DNA of 64,000 nt from Epithemia pelagica. Lineage: Eukaryota; Bacillariophyta; Bacillariophyceae; Surirellales; Surirellaceae. How positions within the stretch are numbered: position 1 is the first letter of the stretch; each line of letters begins with the position of its first letter. The notes under the pieces are model-generated. The model was given only the letters and a program-made list of their open reading frames with translations, ran no database searches and was not told the origin of the DNA. Shown here piece after piece: positions 46,181-55,670 of this stretch. Both the position numbers and the translations under genes were made by a program. Location of the stretch: contig OX337234.1 of NCBI GenBank assembly GCA_946965045.2, positions 3,286,001-3,350,000 on the forward strand, in the 5' to 3' direction.

Positions 46181-49100
46181 TCAAGTCGTTTGGAGTTCCT
46201 GAATGGCTCGACCAATTCCGTGTTCATGAGCAAACAAGTAGGATCCCGAAACCAGTAGATTGGCTCCAGCATCCACCATGCGACGTGCCGTTTGGGCATT
46301 GACGCCTCCATCGACCATGATATCCAAGGAATTATCCACCAAGCCTTGTTGCTTCCAGGTACCAAGTGTTTGCACCTTGCTCAACACATGAGATTGAAAG
46401 ACTTGTCCCCCAAAGCCCGGTTCGACGGCCAAGACGTCCACAACCGAAAGTAGGCCCGATTGCAAGAGGGGATAAATTTCTTCGACGGCCGTTTGGGGAT
46501 TGAGGGAGACACCACATTCCATGTGATTGTCGATAAGGCACTTGGCCAAAAACAAGGCCTTGTGGAGACGACCCCATTTCGGCAAGCCTTCCCATTGAAA
46601 AATAAAGCGACAGGGGACACCCCGGGTTGCCTCGGCCATGGATTCGACAAAGCGTTCCGGTTGATGGACGCACATGTGCAGATCCATAGAAGGTTGTTGT
46701 TGTTCTTGTTGTGTCGACGCTTCGGTTGGTTTCCGGTTCAAGAGTGTCTTGGCAATGGTTTGGACCATGGCCGGACCAAAGGTAAAGGCATCGGGTGATT
46801 TCAAGGCGACACCATCAAAGACATCGACATGGAGTCGTGAGGCTCCGGCATCCAAACACCGATGGATTTCACGTTGCATGGATCCAAAATCACAGGCCAA
46901 CAAGGAAGGTGAAATGGTCACGTCCTTCCAAATGGGGTCCACTACCATTGACTCGTTGTCGTCGTCGTCCTTGCTGTCGTTGTCGTTGGGAGCGGATTCC
47001 TCTTCCTTGTCAGTCTCAGTCGTAGTGGATATCGTTTCGTCCCTGGTAGAGGATTCCATTTTCAAGGATACAGAACCCACCTGGTTTGATGCTGGACCGA
47101 CCGTGTCCGGTTCACGGTTGCTGTTCCAGTCTAGTTCTTCTTGTGGAGTATTGGACGACAAGATATGAGTATGAATGGCATGCACCAGTGGTCGGACGGT
47201 CGAGGCCACGTTTTGGTAGACCTTTTTGTAAATGCGATCGTAGATAGCCGCCGTTTCGGGATTGGGATAGATCACGGTCGAGGGTGGCAGCATGGCCTGC
47301 ACGGCATCGTGCCACGAGGCATGAAGGCCCACACCGACACTGGCCAGCATGGCACAGCCCAAGAGGGGTGCATTGTGTTGCGGACCAAAGACCCGAATGG
47401 GACGATTGGTAATATCGGCATGCAATTGCAACCACAAGGGACTGTTGGCAATGCCACCGGCCAAGATGATTTCCGAACAGCGAGGAATGGGTTTGGTCGT
47501 GGTGCTCGTGGAGGAATCGTTATCGTCGTCGTCCGCTGCCGATGCTGCCGCCGCTTCTTCCAAGGCTTCGAGACAGGCACGAGTGCCAAAACACACGCCT
47601 TCCATGAGGGCGCGCCAGACATGTCCCTGCGTATGGGACAAGGTCCATCCCAGCAAGGCACCACGGGCCAAGGGATCCGTGACGGGCGTCCGCGATCCTT
47701 GAAAGGTTTCCAAGGCCACCAGGCCATTGCTGCCGGGTGGAATGGTGGCCGCCCAGGCATCCAATTCCGCATACGACAAGGCGGATGTTGTGGGAGTTGG
47801 AGAGTTGTTAGTGTCGTCCTTGTCGTCCTCTGGTTGTGGTTGTGGTGGTTGTCTGACGGCCGATGGAGCAAACAATTTGGAATGGGCCCACTTTAGGAGG
47901 GATCCCGTACTGGATTGTCCCCCTTCGGCAAAGGCGATACCGGGGAGGGGGGCATCTTGGTAGGGTCCCCACATGCCGCGACCACCCCGCACAACGGCGG
48001 GGTAGGGACGAGCGGGAACAATGAGGCAATGCAAATGCGACGATCCCGTAATCAAACACAATTGGGGAGACGGCGATGCTGATGATGAAGTAGAGTCCTT
48101 GGGAATCTGTGGCGACTGCCTGCTCTTGCCCCATATCCTGGATGGAGTCGTTGTGGTTGTGGATGTACTAGAAGTTGTGGTAGTTGTGTCGTTGTTGCTG
48201 CTGCCGAGGAGCGATCCAAGACATCCCAATCCAATCATGCCGACAAAGGCATCGGGTCCTCCTTGAATGACGATGGGCAAGTCGTCGATGGTTGGGCAGA
48301 GAAGGGTGGTATTGGTGGCGGTGTTGAAAAATCCCAAGTCTCGAGCCGCCCGTTCCGTCAACTTTCCCACGGTTTGTCCCATGGCCAAACAGGTTTGGGG
48401 CAATTTTTTGGCCAAGTCCGAAATGCCCAATTGTCGATACAAGGACAGGGGTCGACCGGGGTAGGGATCCATTTCGTGGTGATGGTTGTTGTGGTTGGTT
48501 TCGTCCTTGTTCTTGTCCTCATTGGTGTCGTTATTGTCAGTTTGGACCACGGCTCGTCGGGCATCCCAATGCCATCGGACCGCGGCATTGCAAGCGGACG
48601 CGACCCACCGGTTGGTCAATTGATAATTGAGATAGTCTTGATATTCTCCAATGTGTTGGGCGCGTTGCCACGTTTCCTCGTATTCGTGTTGGTGCAACCA
48701 CAGGGCCTTGGGAATCATCCATTCGGCCGAAATTGTTGGGCAATGAGTGCCGCCATTGAGGGACAGCGTGGGATGGCCGGCGGCGACGGTGGCCATGTAT
48801 TTGGTTTGAGCCGCACTCCGTTGATCCATCCACAAGAGGGCGGGACGCAGCGGTTGATACTGCGCGTTCAAGGCCACGACGGAACAGCACGTGGTATCCA
48901 TACACAGCGCGACAATCTGCCACTCCTCCTCGTCCGGATTGGCTTGTTGTTGTTGTTGTGCTTGTTCCACGACAACCGTTTGGAGCGTTTCGTGAACGGC
49001 TTGGCACAAGCTGCGATACCAATCGTGCGGATCTTGTTCGGCCCATCCGGGATGGGGATGGTGGGTCGGATACGGCACACTGGTCGGAGTGCCGACAATG

Positions 49101-49519
49101 TGACCCGTGCGGGCATCAAAACAAGCGACGCGCAAGGATTCCGTTCCCCCATCCACACCCAACACCAAGGGACGAATCATTCTCTTTTTTGTCGTGGTGT
49201 CGTCATTCCGTGGTGTTGTTGTGGTTGGAGGAGTCGCATGTGGTGCAGTGGTGGTGGTGCTGGTTGTCTTGGTGGATACAGGAGGAGCACTCGGAGTTTG
49301 ACTGGCCTCTACGACTGCCAGTATCAGGAGTATTAGGATCATGGGCCACAGTGTGACACACGGTCCAAGCCACTGTTGCTGCCTCTTGGAATTCACCATG
49401 CATGTGTCGTGACGCATGGTTCTTGGTGGTTGGCTTGTCATGGTGCTGGTGGTTGTGGTTCGGTTGGCCTTTGGCGGGGCCATGCCTCGATGGTCGTCCC
49501 GTGTCGTTGTCATTTTCAT
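46181..49519 (-). CDS. FGGY carbohydrate kinase fused to ribulose-phosphate 3-epimerase
   Basis: One uninterrupted 1112-residue minus-strand frame (first ATG 49519, TGA 46181). After a short N-terminus with a hydrophobic stretch ('LWPMILILLILAVVEAS', signal or anchor) and Thr-rich linker comes an FGGY kinase. It shows 'PLVLGVDGGTESLRVACFD', 'PGWAEQDPHDWY', 'IQGGPDAFVGMIGLG' with the catalytic Asp, 'TGSSHLHCLI' and 'ILAGGIANSPLWLQL'. It most resembles the D-ribulokinase (YDR109C/FGGY) branch. An acidic linker leads to a complete ribulose-phosphate 3-epimerase: 'ISPSLLACDFGSMQREI', metal ligands in 'LHVDVFDG' and 'MDLHMCVHQP', 'VEPGFGGQVF', 'DIMVDGGVN' with the catalytic Asp. If the kinase uses D-ribulose, the product D-ribulose 5-phosphate is the epimerase substrate, so the fusion would take ribulose to xylulose 5-phosphate. 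Substrate and compartment are inferred, not shown. Confidence 0.88.
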   Translation of the reverse strand: MKMTTTRDDHRGMAPPKANRTTTTSTMTSQPPRTMRHDTCMVNSKRQQQWLGPCVTLWPMILILLILAVVEASQTPSAPPVSTKTTSTTTTAPHATPPTTTTPRNDDTTTKKRMIRPLVLGVDGGTESLRVACFDARTGHIVGTPTSVPYPTHHPHPGWAEQDPHDWYRSLCQAVHETLQTVVVEQAQQQQQANPDEEEWQIVALCMDTTCCSVVALNAQYQPLRPALLWMDQRSAAQTKYMATVAAGHPTLSLNGGTHCPTISAEWMIPKALWLHQHEYEETWQRAQHIGEYQDYLNYQLTNRWVASACNAAVRWHWDARRAVVQTDNNDTNEDKNKDETNHNNHHHEMDPYPGRPLSLYRQLGISDLAKKLPQTCLAMGQTVGKLTERAARDLGFFNTATNTTLLCPTIDDLPIVIQGGPDAFVGMIGLGCLGSLLGSSNNDTTTTTSSTSTTTTTPSRIWGKSRQSPQIPKDSTSSSASPSPQLCLITGSSHLHCLIVPARPYPAVVRGGRGMWGPYQDAPLPGIAFAEGGQSSTGSLLKWAHSKLFAPSAVRQPPQPQPEDDKDDTNNSPTPTTSALSYAELDAWAATIPPGSNGLVALETFQGSRTPVTDPLARGALLGWTLSHTQGHVWRALMEGVCFGTRACLEALEEAAAASAADDDDNDSSTSTTTKPIPRCSEIILAGGIANSPLWLQLHADITNRPIRVFGPQHNAPLLGCAMLASVGVGLHASWHDAVQAMLPPSTVIYPNPETAAIYDRIYKKVYQNVASTVRPLVHAIHTHILSSNTPQEELDWNSNREPDTVGPASNQVGSVSLKMESSTRDETISTTTETDKEEESAPNDNDSKDDDDNESMVVDPIWKDVTISPSLLACDFGSMQREIHRCLDAGASRLHVDVFDGVALKSPDAFTFGPAMVQTIAKTLLNRKPTEASTQQEQQQPSMDLHMCVHQPERFVESMAEATRGVPCRFIFQWEGLPKWGRLHKALFLAKCLIDNHMECGVSLNPQTAVEEIYPLLQSGLLSVVDVLAVEPGFGGQVFQSHVLSKVQTLGTWKQQGLVDNSLDIMVDGGVNAQTARRMVDAGANLLVSGSYLFAHEHGIGRAIQELQTT

Positions 49520-50480
49520 CTCTTGCTCTGCCAGATCCAGAGGGGCTCGTCTCTTGTCCACAGAATCACAATCTTCAACTCCAAAGCAAGCAATCCGAAA
49601 CGTGTGAGCAATCCACAATCACAACAAGAACCAGGATCTCTGCTTTTTTGTTTGGTACACACACGCAAGCAAACAAGCAGAAGCAGCAGCAACGAATGGA
49701 GGATGATGGGTGTGTCCTCTCTCTCTCTCTCCTCCAGACTCCAGACACGCCACAAAGATTTTGATTGTGACACAAAAGATCTCATGGTCGTGCGTGTTCA
49801 CCTCCGTCTGTCTGACTGTGATCGCGTTACAGTCGCGTCTTATTCCCGAACCATCCGGAATTTGGAGAACTGTCAATCCCGAATTTGAGAATGGCCATGG
49901 CCGTTGACCGATAAAAATTACTACTGCCCTCGGCACTTTGAGCTTTGAGTCATGGTCGGCAGTATTACTTATGTGATGCTATCGGATAGGATCTGACGTC
50001 ATTATTGAAGTAGAGTACCCCTGACGTTGGATGCGTTATTCGGAAGCAAAGAGGCTTATGTAAAGTATATATGCTCTTTTATGAGCAGTACACGAGAATC
50101 GAGAATCCTTGCGAATCAGTTCGACATACGAGTACGAGTAACAAGATAACAAAAGGTCTACATTCGAGTAGTATTGTAGGGGTACAAAGAAGTACAAACC
50201 CAAAACCAGCGATGAGATGGTTCCAACGAGAGAAGAGATGAGAGAGGATCGACTCATCTTCATCATCATCATCATCATGGCCTCTTGCTCTCTTGTGTCT
50301 CCCTACTAGAACAATAAACCATCATCTCTCCCTGTCTTTTTGTTGCTGGCAAGAGCAACCGAGTCATTCACAGACGACGACTTCTTTGTACTACTATAGA
50401 ACAACAAAACCGGTTCCAGAGTGGGAACAACGAGAGGCAATGGACCCACGGAACGACGCGAGTTCTACTGCTACAGTGAT

Positions 50481-50512
<32 letters not shown>

Positions 50513-50521
50513 GACGATTCC
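49520..50521. other. Divergent intergenic region with possible upstream ORF
   Basis: 1002 bp between the kinase-epimerase 5' end and the PSxxPS gene. Contains CTCTCTCTCTC (49717-49732), a TCATCATCATCATCATCATC run (50258-50278) and an ACAACAACA tract (50478-50512). An ATG at 50440 opens a 31-codon Thr-rich frame ending at 50535, which overlaps the next gene's ATG at 50522 in another frame and could act as an upstream ORF. Confidence 0.45.
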
Positions 50522-53500
50522 ATGTCCGACCATGACGACGACGAAAGTGACCGCACACCAGCCATGAATGTTGTGGCTCCTCCTTCGCCAGATGACGACA
50601 ACGACAATGACACGAATGGGTTTACGCAGGCATTGAACCAGAACGACGACAACAAGCACAACAACAATGATCCAACCACCGACAAGAATGACAAGGACGA
50701 CGACGACGACCATTCTTCGGTGGATAGTCTGGAACAACGACACTTGGATCGTGTGCAATTGCAACACGAGACGCGGGCGAAGCAATTGTGGGGCATGGCG
50801 GCACCAGCGGGCATTGCCGTGGCCACCTTGTTGAGCAAATTGTCCTCGTCGGGGACGACAACCACGTCGGACGTGGTGGATCAGGACGATGTTGTGGCGG
50901 CCGCAGGTCTCCTTCAAGAATCCACAACGACGGCGGCGGCCGGAAGTCAAGCCACAACAGCTACCACAACCACAACAACGACGACAACAACAGCATCCGC
51001 TGCCTCCAGTCTCAGTACGTACAATAATTCCATTTCAGTAGGAGGGTTCCATCGTTTCTCCCTGTTTGGTTTCTCATTTCATTCATTTTGTGTGGTTGGT
51101 TGAGGTACTCCTTGTTACCGAGCACCGAGCCGTCTCAATCTCCATCCATTTCTCCCAGCAACGAACCCTCAAAAGATCCATCCGAGTCACCGAGTCAATT
51201 TCCTTCGACCAAACCCTCCGCGCTTCCGTCGCAAGCACCATCGTGGTTGCCGAGTGGCTTTCCGACTGCCACGCCATCCGAGCTACCATCACTAGATCCA
51301 AGCAAGAGTCCATCCTCCTCTCCGTCATCGTCCCCCAGCGTGATGCCCAGTGCATCTCCTACAGTAATACCGACCGCGGGCCCTTCCCACGAACCTTCAC
51401 GACAACCAACTGTGTCTCCCAGTGATTTGCCTTCGGTGGAACCAAGTTGGTTTCCTACCCATTACCCGAGTCCTCTTCCATCCAGTACCCCATCGACAGA
51501 TCCGACCATTTTGCCGAGCTTCCATCCGACAAGTGGACCGAGTCAATCGCCAAGCACAAATCCGTCGTCCTTCCCCAGTCGAACACCAAGCAATTCCCCT
51601 TCCGAAGAACCTTCTTCTCGACCAAGTGCACTTGCTTCTTCAGAACCAAGTTCCGATCCTAGTCTATCTCCGAGCTCTTGGCCTTCTTCCAATCCGACAA
51701 TCCATCCCAGCACACTCCCCTCAGAATCACCGAGCATCTTGCCTTCAGATCATCCAAGTATCTTGCCATCCCAGTTGCCATCTATGATTCCAAGCATCAA
51801 TCCCAGTTCTGAGCCGACAACGCAACCCTCTCAAGAGCCTTCCAATAATCCAAGCATTGTTCTCACTTTGTTCCCATCTGTGAACCCAAGTTCTTTACCA
51901 TCCGACTCCCCCACAAACGAACCTTCTGTCTTGCCCCGCATTGTGCCGACCGAGTTGCCAAGTCATGTTCCATCCTCTTCCCCGTCTTCACATCCTTCGG
52001 TGAATCCCTCTTCCACGCCAAGTCTCAAGCCGAGCAGTGATCCGTCGTCGTATCCCAGTATCCACCCCAGTGATACACCGAGTACATCACCTAGTCAAAA
52101 TCCTTCGGCTGCGTTGAGCCAAACTCCAAGCATGACTGGATCAAAGAGTCCCAGTGACTCCCCGAGTATATTCCCAACGTTAACACCAAGCATGGATGTT
52201 TCAAATTCACCTAGCCGTACAGTCTCAGAGGCCCCGAGTAACCTTCCGAGCAACTCGCCAAGCTCGGTCCCGAGTTCCGGGCCGTCCACTCTGCCGACCT
52301 TGAGGCCCACTCAATCAAGCAATGACCCAAGCTCATCGCCCAGTGACACGCCTTCATTTGCCCCCAGCGAAGAACCAAGCGCACAGCTGAGTTCTGTGCC
52401 TTCAACAAATCCCACAGACTCTCCGAGTTTCGTTCCATCTCAAAGTCCCTCCGGAAAACCAAGTGGTACACCAATCGTCCAAACATCGGAGTCTCCCTCA
52501 TTGCCACCTAGCACGAATCCTAGCGCTGTTCCGAGCAGTTCTCCGAGCTTTCTTCCAAGCGTATTTCCGTCATCGAGTCCAACCAGCACTCCGAGTTCAA
52601 TCCCTTCTACGGAGCCAAGCATGGACCCAAGCGCCGTTCCGAGTAGTACACCAAGCGTTGCTCCGAGTGACCGACCTTCGTCAATGCCAAGCAACAGACC
52701 CAGTTTTTCGCCTTCTGAACAACCAAGTGAGATTCCTAGTGCCATGCCTTCGCTCTATCCGTCATCACTTCCAAGCGGGATACCTAGTTCACTGCCGAGC
52801 GGGATTCCTTCATCATTTCCCTCCGAGGAACCTTCTGATTTGCCCAGTGACGCACCCTCGGTTGAACCAAGCAGTTTTCCGACACAGGATCCCAGTAGTG
52901 CTCCGAGCTCATTACCAAGTTCAGTTCCATCGGTTGAGCCCAGTATGACACCTACCAGTATGCCGTCACAATTCCCATCGGAGTCTCCCAGTGAGACACC
53001 TTCCAGTCGGCCCACATTCATGCCGACCACTTCTCAGCCAAGCAAGGAACCATCCGAATTCCCTAGCTCGCAACCTTCCGTTCTTCCAAGTACATTACCA
53101 TCCAAGTCTCCGTCATCATTCCCATCCTTGGATCCTTCAGACGATCCTTCGGTTGCACCATCTCCGCTGCCCAGTCATTCTCCTTCCGCCTTCCCATCGA
53201 CGTCCTTTCCGAGTGATAACCCCAGCTCAGAACCAAGTGGCTCTCCATCTTCTTAACCAAGCACATTTCCCTCAATGGAGCCCAGTTCTCTACCCAGCGT
53301 ACCTCCTTCGTCTGCTCCATCCGCCTCCCCATCCGATGTCGTGCCTCGAGTGGAATCGTTAGAATTTGTCAGTTTGCCAAGTCGATCAATCCTTGCGCCG
53401 GTGACCATGAATACCGTATACGGATGTGGGGTATTTGATGAACCCGTTGGAACTGATCCAGCGCTTGCTACTGTTCTAATCACTTCAATCGTCCCGACCT

Positions 53501-53684
53501 GGTGGAACAAATTAACCTGCTAGTCACGGTGGATTCGGTCCCTATTGTGGAAGAACAAGACTCGCAATCAATTGGGTTTCGCACATTTTCCAGTGGTCAG
53601 TATAGTGTCACTATATCTGTCTTTTCCGATGTCAATACTCTGGCCAGCGTCAAATCCATCAACTATGAGGTGAATTGTCCTTGA
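50522..53684 (+). pseudogene. PSxxPS-repeat surface-type protein gene with stop and frameshift
   Basis: From the ATG at 50522 an acidic Asp/Asn-rich segment, a short hydrophobic stretch ('LWGMAAPAGIAVATLLSKL') and Thr/Ala runs lead to a likely intron around 51019-51104. The exact GT-AG pair is not certain. From 51105 a roughly 2.2-kb array encodes tetrapeptides of the type Pro-Ser-x-x, about 180 units, with no near-identical DNA repeats. Such arrays occur in many diatom secreted or wall proteins and are probably glycosylated stalks. At 53254-53256 a TAA interrupts the array, yet the frame continues in the same pattern to a C-terminal domain ('VYGCGVFDEPVGTDPALATV'). A frame change near 53494 (CCC run) separates this from 'SIGFRTFSSGQYSVTISVF', ending at 53684. 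I call it a damaged gene; the frameshift alone could be an assembly error. Confidence 0.65.
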
Positions 53685-53752
53685 AGACGTCGCTTTCTGT
53701 CTTAAATACTCAGCTAGCCTCGAATCGATCAGCTTTGCTGTGAATTGTCAAC
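53630..53752 (+). repeat. Short duplication of the 3' end of the PSxxPS gene
   Basis: The segment at about 53630-53684 (AATACTC, GCCAGCGTCAAATCCATCA, GTGAATTGTC) recurs in diverged form at 53703-53752 (AATACTCAGCTAGCCTCGAA, GATCAGCTTTGCTGTGAATTGTC). The copy lies after the stop and is non-coding. Confidence 0.65.
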
Positions 53753-54266
53753 AGAGCGAGTAGAGTCCGTCCCCAGCAATCATGGAGTACGACGGATGAC
53801 CGTGTTCCCATAATGAGAGAAACGCAATCGACCAGGTGATTTGGCATTTTTTCTCCCATGGCAACGGTTCCCAGGGAGAAGGATCGGTTGTACAAGACAT
53901 TGAGGACAGCAGTTCTATGAGTGAACGGCTCAAATCAAAGTCCACATAACAACAACTATTGCTGAAGCACTTCCTCCTCACTTTTTCCGAGCGGAAAGAA
54001 AGGGATTCAGACAGAACGGATTCAGCACGAAGCGTAGGGCGTGAAATGCACCCCGGGCCACCTTGATTTGTCCGCTATGGACTGCCTTCGAAACGTATCA
54101 GCTCAAACGCTACTCTGAAATGCTTTGATATCGATTATTGAAGACAGAGACTTCTCGGTCGTGGTCATTCCCGAGGTATTCGTCAGGTTTTGAGGGGAAA
54201 TTGGAAGATTCACCTCAAACCCTCAACATTTCCATCTGCGATTTCCATTACAGTGACAATAGCAAC
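53685..54266. other. Spacer upstream of the CCCH gene
   Basis: 582 bp. Beyond the small 3'-end duplication at its left margin I see no gene. The CCCH frame is open 43 codons upstream of its ATG but only from a TTG. Confidence 0.55.
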
Positions 54267-55670
54267 ATGGTGTTTTCTCGCAATAGTCTTAAGGACGGTC
54301 CCCGTCGTAAGAAGTCGAAGGTTTGTGAGTTCTTTTCTAGAGGAACTTGCAAGATGGGTGACCTTTGTAACTTTTCTCATGACCCGAAAGCTTTACTTGC
54401 TACGGTTGGAACCAACAAAGTCACGAAGACAATGGGTGAAACTGCAAAGACAAAAGCTTCTCAGTATTGTGGAAACAAAGGACGGAATGATGGAAACAGG
54501 GGAGTTCTATCCCTCGGAGAAGCCAAAGCTATTGAAGTATTCAAACTTGTGAGACCGTTTCTGAGCATCAAAGACTTGAAGAGATGTGAGCAATCAGGTC
54601 ATGCAGGTATTCGACAGTTCAGTAAGACTTTTACGTTTCAGGAAGTCCTTGAAAGAAAGCGCATTACCATCCGAGAATCAGATATGAGTGTGCTCCAGAA
54701 ACGAGCATTAAAACTCAGCCCTCGTGTGCAGAAACGTGAAATCCGGAAAAGCAAGGGGGCCAGTTTTTTGCAGTTCCATCCCGATGAGCTACCATATATT
54801 GATTCCTTGCTTCAAGAGCATCTGAATTCTCGCGATCTGCTCCTACAGTTCTTCTCTAAGGGGGGAGTTGGAACCACCTTGTTTACAAACAATATTGCTC
54901 CTTACCTCACAGTTGGCGACATGGTTCAATGCGCGAAAACTGGAAAGTCTCTTCACCGCCTTTGTAGAACCTACACTGTACCGGAACTGCTGCGTACCAA
55001 GCCACTGGAGCTCTCACGAGACCATCGAGTCCAACTAGGATGTGATGTGATGAAACAGGTGACAGCATATGGTTCCAGAAAGGAAAGGCCCACACGGATT
55101 ACCATCTTGAGTCCTTCCGAGTGCTTCCGGGCAAAGCTCTATCACCCGCAAGAACTAGATCAGGTGAACAGTTTAATTGATAAATACATGGCACTGCATG
55201 GGACACCCAAGGTCCTTCCATCAGCATCGAATTCGACGGAATCGGAAACAGCTCTGGTGGACGATTCGGAAAAGAACGAATCAAGTCGAACCCAAGGGGG
55301 CCAAGGCAATTTGGAGGACACTCCAGTTCTCGTGTCGACAGTATTCGGTCCTCGTGAGAGCTCCGTAAAGAGAGGAACGGACTCGAACAGTCTCGATGTG
55401 ACTGGTAGAATCAAGGAACTCGTCGTGACCGAGGGAGGTGGACATCGGTTGGTTCTTGTTCCTCCGCCGATTGTCAGGAATGCACATGGGAGTCGTAAGC
55501 GGGCTCCAACGACGATGCATTACTGGTACACCCGTCTTTTTGGCGATCCGTGCCCAAGGACCACGAAGGTACTTTTGGTCACGGTTTGTAACCCAGTGAC
55601 AAGAAAGAACACTACATTCAAGTTTGAAGAAAACCAAGTCGTAGATATTCCTCTTACCATTGAACCATGA
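54267..55670 (+). CDS. CCCH zinc-finger protein with two internal F-box-like repeats
   Basis: A single-exon 467-residue frame from the ATG at 54267. Near residue 16, 'KVCEFFSRGTCKMGDLCNFSH' is a perfect C-x7-C-x5-C-x3-H zinc finger with a preceding basic stretch, the type that binds single-stranded RNA. Two similar segments of about 42 residues follow, near residues 92 and 208: 'FKLVRPFLSIKDLKRCEQSG' and 'NNIAPYLTVGDMVQCAKTG'. Each then has an Arg, a T-[FV]-x-E-[VL]-L stretch and a Leu/Arg-rich tail. The [FY]-L-x-[IV]-x-D-[LM]-x-x-C-x-x-[ST]-G pattern recalls an F-box helix but is too short to be sure. A Ser/Glu-rich linker and a C-terminal domain with 'MHYWYTRLFGDPCPRT' complete it. Likely an RNA-binding regulator, perhaps linked to ubiquitination; the second part is speculation. 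Confidence 0.72.
   Translation: MVFSRNSLKDGPRRKKSKVCEFFSRGTCKMGDLCNFSHDPKALLATVGTNKVTKTMGETAKTKASQYCGNKGRNDGNRGVLSLGEAKAIEVFKLVRPFLSIKDLKRCEQSGHAGIRQFSKTFTFQEVLERKRITIRESDMSVLQKRALKLSPRVQKREIRKSKGASFLQFHPDELPYIDSLLQEHLNSRDLLLQFFSKGGVGTTLFTNNIAPYLTVGDMVQCAKTGKSLHRLCRTYTVPELLRTKPLELSRDHRVQLGCDVMKQVTAYGSRKERPTRITILSPSECFRAKLYHPQELDQVNSLIDKYMALHGTPKVLPSASNSTESETALVDDSEKNESSRTQGGQGNLEDTPVLVSTVFGPRESSVKRGTDSNSLDVTGRIKELVVTEGGGHRLVLVPPPIVRNAHGSRKRAPTTMHYWYTRLFGDPCPRTTKVLLVTVCNPVTRKNTTFKFEENQVVDIPLTIEP

Noticed and set aside
46674-49336. Long plus-strand open frames opposite the kinase-epimerase gene
   Set aside because: They mirror the minus-strand coding frame; no domains are visible, while the minus strand has two complete enzyme domains.
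54138-54266. Upstream start for the CCCH protein
   Set aside because: The first codon of that extension is TTG; the first ATG in frame is at 54267.
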